Source: an uncultured Eubacteriales bacterium
GTDB taxonomy: Bacteria; Bacillota; Clostridia; Oscillospirales; Butyricicoccaceae
Direction of reading: 5' to 3'
Length of the DNA stretch: 64,000 nt
Assembly: GCA_934395135.1 (NCBI GenBank)
Contig: CAKRRK010000001.1
Coordinates: forward strand, 62,001-126,000
Shown: positions 59,131 through 64,000 of the stretch, piece by piece
Layout: every line of letters starts with the position of its first letter
How positions within the stretch are numbered: position 1 is the stretch's first letter
Position numbers and translations under genes: made by a program
The notes under the pieces: generated by a model
What the model saw: the letters and a program-made list of their open reading frames with translations, nothing else
What the model was told of the DNA's origin: nothing
Databases searched by the model: none

Positions 59131-60297
59131 TTACTGGATAACCCTTACCGAAATCACGCCTTCTACAGTCCGGATTTTCTCTACAATGCCGTCTGGCACA
59201 TCCTCCTCTGTGTCTACGATGGTATACGCCCAATTGCCTTTGGCACGGTTCGCCATATGCTCAATGTTCACGCCATGCTCGGCAAGCAAGGTGGAAATTG
59301 CCCCCACCACATTGGGAATATTTTTGTTCATAATGCAAATTCTTGTCTTGGCCTCCTTGGGAATCACCACCATCGGGAAATTCACGGAGTTTTTAATATT
59401 TCCCTCTTCCAGATAGCCGATGATCTCCGAAACCGCCATTTTCGCACAGTTGTCTTCACTTTCCGGCGTAGAGGCGCCAAGGTGCGGCAGCACAATGGTT
59501 CCCTCGGCCCCGATCAGGTTTTCTGAAGCGAAGTCCGTCACATAACAGGCCACCTTCGCCCGATCCAGTGCGTCAATCATTGCCGCTTCATCCACCAGTT
59601 CCTTGCGCGCAAAGTTCATAATGCGCACGCCCTGTTTCATCATAGCGATGCTTTCCGCGTTAATCATTTTGTCGGTGGTTTTGTTCAGCGGCACATGCAT
59701 TGTAATATAGTCGCATTCGGTGAATATTTCCTTTAAGTCCACCACATGGTGTACGCTCCTTGTCATCTTAAGCGCAGCGCCCACAGAAAGATACGGATCA
59801 TAGCCATATACCTTCATTCCAAGGCCTACCGCGGCGTTCGCCACCATCACCCCGATGGCGCCCAGGCCGATAATACCCAATTTTTTGCCTTCCACTTCCG
59901 GTCCCACAAACGAAGATTTGCCTTTTTCCACCATTTTGGGGATTTCCTCCCCGTTTCCCGCCAGGGTTTTGGTCCAGTTAATGCCGTCGATGATCCGCCG
60001 GGAGGACATCAGCAGCGCACAGATCACCAGTTCCTTTACTGCGTTTGCGTTGGCGCCCGGGGTGTTGAATACTACAATTCCCTTTTCCGCACATTTTTCC
60101 AGGGGGATGTTATTTACCCCCGCGCCGGCCCGTGCAATGCACTTCAGCCCTTCCGGAAATTCCACCTCGTGAAGGTTTGCGGAACGTACCAGCACCGCCT
60201 CATAATCTTCCAGGTTCTCGCTCACATAATAGTTTTCCCGGTCCAAAAGATCCAGCCCCGCCCGGGAAATTTTATTGAATAACTTGATGTTTCGCAC
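59131..60297 (-). CDS. serA: D-3-phosphoglycerate dehydrogenase
   Basis: First enzyme of serine synthesis, 388 residues. NAD-binding GIIGLGAIGVMVANAA, catalytic Arg in NFARKELVDE, and Glu/His in LPHLGASTPESE are present. A C-terminal ACT domain (about 318-388) suggests serine feedback. The loop NFARKELVDE differs from the common NTARGGxVDE. The start is GTG after GAGAGGGG. It follows serC by 30 bases. Confidence 0.95.
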   Translation of the reverse strand: MRNIKLFNKISRAGLDLLDRENYYVSENLEDYEAVLVRSANLHEVEFPEGLKCIARAGAGVNNIPLEKCAEKGIVVFNTPGANANAVKELVICALLMSSRRIIDGINWTKTLAGNGEEIPKMVEKGKSSFVGPEVEGKKLGIIGLGAIGVMVANAAVGLGMKVYGYDPYLSVGAALKMTRSVHHVVDLKEIFTECDYITMHVPLNKTTDKMINAESIAMMKQGVRIMNFARKELVDEAAMIDALDRAKVACYVTDFASENLIGAEGTIVLPHLGASTPESEDNCAKMAVSEIIGYLEEGNIKNSVNFPMVVIPKEAKTRICIMNKNIPNVVGAISTLLAEHGVNIEHMANRAKGNWAYTIVDTEEDVPDGIVEKIRTVEGVISVRVIQ

Positions 60298-60327
60298 AAC
60301 ACAAACCCCTCTCTCATCGCTTTCAAA

Positions 60328-61413
60328 CTATCTGTTTTCTTTTTCAAACGCTTCCATAAAGGCTATGAGCTTTTCCACGCCTTCCACCGGCATTGCGTTG
60401 TAAATCGACGCGCGCATGCCGCCCAGCACCCGATGTCCTTTCAGATTGGACATACCGTTTTCCGCGGCCTGCGCCACAAATTTGGCGTCCAGTTCCGGAC
60501 GGTCCGTACGGAAAGTTACGTTCATAACGCTGCGGTCTTCCTTCTTCGCCAAGCCGTGGAACAGGCTGGATCCATCCAGACAGTCGTAGAGCATTTTCGC
60601 TTTCTTTTCATTGATTTTCTGCATTTCCGTCAGGCCGCCGATTTGATCAATCCAATCCAGCACCAGGCCCAGAATGTAAATGCCGTAAGTCGGCGGAGTG
60701 TTGTACATAGATCTTTTGTCCGCCATCCGCTTATAATCCATCAGCACCGGCATATTTTCCCGGCAATGGCCCAACAGATCCTCCCGCACAATCACCAGCG
60801 TTACGCCGGCAGGCCCCATATTCTTCTGCGCGCCTGCAAAAATCAGGCCGAAGTCCGTCACCTCCACCGGCTTGGAAATGATATTGGAGGACATATCCGC
60901 AACCAGCGTTACGCCCTTTGTATCCGGCACATAGTGCCATTCTGTGCCATATATGGTATTATTTGCACAGATATAAACATAATCCGCCTCCGGAGAGAGC
61001 TTCAGCTGTTCCTGCTTTGGAATATAGCAGAAACTGTCCGGCTCCGAAGTGGCCGCAATGTGCACTTCTCCGAATTTTTCCGCTTCCTGTGCCGCTTTCT
61101 TGGCAAAATGACCGGTTACGATATAATCTGCAAGGCCGGTTTTCATCAGGTTTATCGGCACGGAAGAAAACTGCTGCGTCGCACCCCCCTGCAAAAACAA
61201 CACCTTGTAATGGTCCGGAACGCCAAGAATGCGCCGCAGAGACGCCTCCACATTTTGGATCAGCGCGTCATATACTTTTGAACGGTGGCTCATCTCCATA
61301 ACCGACATGCCGGACCCATGATAATTCAGCATCTCCTTCGCCGCAGTTTCCAAAACGGACACTGGCATCATTGCGGGCCCCGCAGAAAAATTGTAAATTC
61401 TTTTCTCAGCCAT
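60328..61413 (-). CDS. serC: Phosphoserine aminotransferase
   Basis: PLP-dependent enzyme of 361 residues, second step in serine synthesis. It starts KRIYNFSAGPAMMP; the PLP lysine is in FAGAQKNMGPAG; the phosphate-binding GGATQQF is conserved. The ATG at 61413 follows GGGG; a TTG- or ATG-like codon seven residues upstream is less likely. First gene of serC-serA. Confidence 0.96.
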   Translation of the reverse strand: MAEKRIYNFSAGPAMMPVSVLETAAKEMLNYHGSGMSVMEMSHRSKVYDALIQNVEASLRRILGVPDHYKVLFLQGGATQQFSSVPINLMKTGLADYIVTGHFAKKAAQEAEKFGEVHIAATSEPDSFCYIPKQEQLKLSPEADYVYICANNTIYGTEWHYVPDTKGVTLVADMSSNIISKPVEVTDFGLIFAGAQKNMGPAGVTLVIVREDLLGHCRENMPVLMDYKRMADKRSMYNTPPTYGIYILGLVLDWIDQIGGLTEMQKINEKKAKMLYDCLDGSSLFHGLAKKEDRSVMNVTFRTDRPELDAKFVAQAAENGMSNLKGHRVLGGMRASIYNAMPVEGVEKLIAFMEAFEKENR

Positions 61414-61467
61414 TTTGATAATACCCCTTTCCAATCACACACATTCGTCAAAATATTCATACCCTTT

Positions 61468-61497
61468 ATTATACCGTTGTCCAGTCTTCTTTGGCAA
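61468..61497 (-). promoter_or_regulatory. promoter of serC-serA
   Basis: TTGCCA (61497-61492), 18-base spacer, TATAAT (61473-61468), about 55 bases upstream of serC. Confidence 0.75.
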
Positions 61498-61501
61498 TAG
61501 T

Positions 61502-61705
61502 TTAATTGCATATCTTTTTCGCTTTTTCGCCCTGTTCTTTTGATACTCTTTTGAAAATCCTATCCCATTCTGCATATCGTTGAAAAAATCCGGGATGTTT
61601 GGAAGTCTCCGTCACTTTTCCGGTGTTTGCACTGGTTTCCCCCTGGGTTTTGCATTCTTCCTCAAACGGTCCGCCGGCGGTATAAAAGCAGGCCGATTTG
61701 GGCAT
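61502..61705 (-). CDS. Possible small protein upstream of serC
   Basis: A 67-codon frame with codon use like real genes here, beginning MPKSACFYTAGGPFEE and ending in a Lys-rich helix. No family is recognised. AAGAAGG directly abuts the ATG, a poor ribosome-binding site, and the divergent CBS gene starts only 34 bases away. It may be coding or chance. Confidence 0.3.
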   Translation of the reverse strand: MPKSACFYTAGGPFEEECKTQGETSANTGKVTETSKHPGFFQRYAEWDRIFKRVSKEQGEKAKKICN

Positions 61706-61739
61706 CCTTCTTATAAATACAGTTTACGGGGGATCGCTT

Positions 61740-62180
61740 ATGACCGTTTCCAATCTTATGAAGACCGATATCGTTTCCGTTCTGCCAAGCGACAGCTTGA
61801 GCTGCGCGGCGCGGCTCCTGCGGCAGCACAGCGTCGGCGCGCTGCCGGTATGCGACGAAAAGGGAAGCCTTTGCGGCATTCTTACCGACCGGGACATTAT
61901 TACCCGCGGCGTATCCTACGATATGAATACCGCCAAATGCACGGTGGATTCCATTATGACCACCGGCGTTGTAACTGTTTCCCCGGAAACCAGCGTCCGG
62001 GACGCTGCAACCATTATGGCAAAAGAAAAAATCCGCCGAATGCCTGTGGTGCAGAACAATTCCCTGGTCGGCATGCTGGCTTTGGGGGATATCGCCTTAA
62101 GCCATGGGTTTGATATGGAGGTTTCCAAAGCCATTTCCGAGATTTCGGAGAGGGATTTTTCCGTCCATTCGCTCAGTTAA
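61740..62180 (+). CDS. CBS-domain pair protein
   Basis: Stand-alone CBS pair of 146 residues. Two repeats: DIVSVLPSDSLSCAARLLRQ to CGILTDRDI, and GVVTVSPETSVRDAATIMAK to VGMLALGDIA. Such proteins bind adenine nucleotides and act as sensors, but the partner is unknown. The ATG at 61740 follows GGGGGA; 14 upstream codons in frame are not likely translated. Confidence 0.9.
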   Translation: MTVSNLMKTDIVSVLPSDSLSCAARLLRQHSVGALPVCDEKGSLCGILTDRDIITRGVSYDMNTAKCTVDSIMTTGVVTVSPETSVRDAATIMAKEKIRRMPVVQNNSLVGMLALGDIALSHGFDMEVSKAISEISERDFSVHSLS

Positions 62181-62186
62181 ACCGGG

Positions 62187-62212
62187 AAACGCCTGCTTTG
62201 CAGGCGTTTTTT
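62187..62212 (+). terminator. terminator of the CBS gene
   Basis: Stem AAACGCCTG / CAGGCGTTT and a T-run. Confidence 0.9.
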
Positions 62213-62297
62213 TCGTTTCCGCTTGTTTGAAAGAGGACAAACTGCTATAATATATGTAACTATTTGTAAAAACCATGCAAGCCTTGGAGGTATCATT

Positions 62298-63419
62298 GTG
62301 ATAGAATTTGTGACAGAAAAGAATTTGCCGGAATATGAAGCGTTCAACGCCTCCCATCCTTACGGCCATTTTATGCAGTCCAGAGCCTGGGGTTATGTCA
62401 AACATGAATGGCACTGGGAGGGCATTGTATGCCGGGACAACATCAGCGGAGAAATCAAAGGTTCCCTTGCCGTCCTTCTCCGCAAACTGCCAAAGCTGCC
62501 CTACACTCTGATGTATGGCTGCCGCGGCCCCGTCTGTGATCCCCATGACACAAAAACCCTGACGGAGTTGTTCCATGGCGCCAAGGAACTGGGGCGAAAG
62601 TACAACTCCTATGTATTCAAACTGGACCCGGACGTACTGGTCGAGGATACGGTCTTTACCCGGGATCTGTTGTCCCTGGGGTTTCGCTCCGCTTCCACCG
62701 GTAAAAATTTTGAGGGCATCCAGCCAAATTTTGTGTTCCGGCTGAATGTGTCCGGCATGGACGAAGAAGCCGCCATGAACCACTTTCATTCCAAGACCCG
62801 CTATAACATCCGCTATGCCGCCCGCAAAGGCGTCACGGTAAAGGTCTGCGGCAAGGAGCAGCTGCCTGTGTTCTCCAAAATCATGCTGGAAACCGGCCTG
62901 CGGGACGGATTTGTCACCCGGCCCCAAAGTTATTTTGAAAATCTTTTGGACAAATTGGGCGAGCATGCCCGTCTGTATATGGCATTTTACGAGGACAAGC
63001 CCATTGCCGGCACCCTGGCGGTGCACTGCGGGGACAAAGTGTGGTATCTGTACGGCGCATCTGCAAACGAATACCGCAACGTTATGCCGAACTATCTTCT
63101 GCAATGGTCTATGATCCAATGGGCACTGGAAAAGAAATGCCGTATTTATGATTTCCGCGGCGTTTCCGGCGACATTTCCGAAAGCAATCCCCTATATGGC
63201 CTGTATCGCTTTAAAAAAGGCTTTCAGGGTGATTTCTGTCAGTTTGTCGGCGAATTCGACTATGTATTCAAGCCTTTTGTCAATTCCCTTGTCACAAAGG
63301 GAGAAAAAACCTACCGAACCCTGCGTCGAAAAAAATTCCTTCGAAAAAACGCGGAACTGGATACGTCCAAGCCAAAAAATCTCACCGGAGATCATACAAA
63401 CGACAATACCGCCGAATAA
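62298..63419 (+). CDS. FemAB-type peptidoglycan bridge amino-acid ligase
   Basis: About 373 residues with two GNAT-like domains of the FemX/FemA/FemB family, which add amino acids from aminoacyl-tRNA to peptidoglycan precursors (or to related lipids). Landmarks are HFMQSRAWGYVK, the core KTRYNIRYAARKGV, and YDFRGVSGD with GLYRFKKGFQGDF. The start is GTG at 62298 after GGAGG; the upstream in-frame ATG lacks a site. It lies 20 bases upstream of alr, a pairing that suggests cell-wall precursor work. Confidence 0.9.
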   Translation: MIEFVTEKNLPEYEAFNASHPYGHFMQSRAWGYVKHEWHWEGIVCRDNISGEIKGSLAVLLRKLPKLPYTLMYGCRGPVCDPHDTKTLTELFHGAKELGRKYNSYVFKLDPDVLVEDTVFTRDLLSLGFRSASTGKNFEGIQPNFVFRLNVSGMDEEAAMNHFHSKTRYNIRYAARKGVTVKVCGKEQLPVFSKIMLETGLRDGFVTRPQSYFENLLDKLGEHARLYMAFYEDKPIAGTLAVHCGDKVWYLYGASANEYRNVMPNYLLQWSMIQWALEKKCRIYDFRGVSGDISESNPLYGLYRFKKGFQGDFCQFVGEFDYVFKPFVNSLVTKGEKTYRTLRRKKFLRKNAELDTSKPKNLTGDHTNDNTAE

Positions 63420-63439
63420 CAGATAGGATGGTTTAAACG

Positions 63440-64000
63440 ATGAAATCCCTGATTGTGGACAAAAAACGGTTAAGACAAAACATTGACCTTGTAAAAAAGA
63501 AAGCAGGCGTGCCGATCTTCGGCGTGCTCAAGGCGGACGGCTATGGTCTGGGCCTGCTGCAGCTGGCGGAGGCGCTGGCACAAAACGGCATTGACAAATT
63601 TGCCGTAACGGAACCGAACGACGCGCTGCAGCTGCGCACTTACGGCTTTACGGACCAGGAAATTCTTGTGATGCGTTCCACCTCCATTGACAGCGAGCTG
63701 CAAACTATCCTTGAAGCAGGCGCCACGGCCACGGTGGGTTCCTACGACGCCGCCATCAAACTCAACGGCATAGCGGAAAAAGACGGTGCGGTGGCAGACG
63801 CCCATGTCAAGCTGGACACGGGTATGGGGCGTTATGGCTTTCTCCCGTCGGAGCTGGACAAAATCATAAACGTTTACACCTGCTTGGAGAACATCAACAT
63901 CTCCGGCATCTATACCCATTTTCATTCTGCATTTGCCTCCCGGGAAGCAACAATGGCCCAGCTGGATGCGCTGAAAGGCGTGGTTTCCGCCCTGACAGAA
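63440..64000 (+). CDS. alr: Alanine racemase (C-terminus beyond window)
   Basis: First 187 residues of a fold-III PLP racemase that makes D-alanine for peptidoglycan. The PLP lysine is in FGVLKADGYGLG; the conserved VKLDTGMGRYGF follows. The C-terminal part with the catalytic Tyr is past the right edge. AGGATGG precedes the ATG. A relaxed-specificity amino-acid racemase is possible. Confidence 0.92.
   Translation, partial: MKSLIVDKKRLRQNIDLVKKKAGVPIFGVLKADGYGLGLLQLAEALAQNGIDKFAVTEPNDALQLRTYGFTDQEILVMRSTSIDSELQTILEAGATATVGSYDAAIKLNGIAEKDGAVADAHVKLDTGMGRYGFLPSELDKIINVYTCLENINISGIYTHFHSAFASREATMAQLDALKGVVSALTE

Noticed and set aside
57992..59416. Plus-strand frame of 474 codons across the DMT transporter
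   Set aside because: Crosses two long hairpins and the start of another gene; composition is not protein-like.
1..64000. tRNA, rRNA, CRISPR arrays, prophage or transposase genes
   Set aside because: No cloverleaf arms with T-loop consensus, no spaced direct repeats and no integrase or transposase motifs were seen.

Overview
The window looks like a chromosomal segment of a moderately GC-rich, spore-forming Clostridia (Bacillota), probably near Oscillospirales. This is inferred from Firmicutes gene sets and signals: YunB-type sporulation protein, DUF1540 protein, YqhQ/DUF1385, a T-box in front of cysS, strong AGGAGG ribosome-binding sites, consensus or extended -10 promoters, archaeal-type AspRS and PurO-type IMP cyclohydrolase. 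No rRNA, tRNA, CRISPR, phage or transposase gene was seen. Nearly all genes are on the minus strand.

Layout. 1-6 kb: ligA (cut by the window edge), yunB, a CsoR-type regulator, DUF1540, Smr, a C26 peptidase, a membrane zinc-ribbon protein, a cytidylate-kinase-like protein and a small alkyltransferase. 6.1-12.5 kb: the F-type ATP synthase operon atpB-E-F-[H-A]-G-D-C with a consensus promoter; delta and alpha form one open reading frame. 13-17 kb: a sugar operon (lyxose isomerase, aldose epimerase, aldo/keto reductase) with a palindromic operator and an adjacent ROK repressor. 17-24 kb: trxB, a ROK sugar kinase, a radical-SAM protein, a YjbR/EVE-like fusion, rlmD and a DUF3298 protein. 24-32.6 kb: a purine operon purE-C-F-M-N-purO-AICARFT-purD with overlapping genes, a structured leader and an attenuator-like terminator.

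33-40 kb: a GT4-CsaB fusion, then an AT-rich 780-bp insertion (35226-36005) with 22-bp terminal inverted repeats and flanking direct repeats, whose only gene is a nuclease-fold-like protein; then crcB, archaeal-type aspS, an SMR-transporter pseudogene and a VanZ-like gene. 39-50 kb: cysS with its T-box, then a tight block pgsA-rimO-recX-recA-prmC-yqhQ-histidine kinase-response regulator-lipoprotein (transcribed from the lipoprotein end). 50-52 kb: luxS and three small genes on the plus strand. 52-64 kb: pnp, rpsO, a cell-wall amidase, a phosphohexomutase, a DMT transporter, serA-serC, a CBS-domain protein, a FemAB-type ligase and the start of alr.

The observations most worth following are the delta-alpha ATP synthase fusion with a ribosome-binding site and ATG at the junction, the 780-bp TIR element carrying a non-transposase gene, the purE leader RNA, and the lipoprotein/two-component/YqhQ block.
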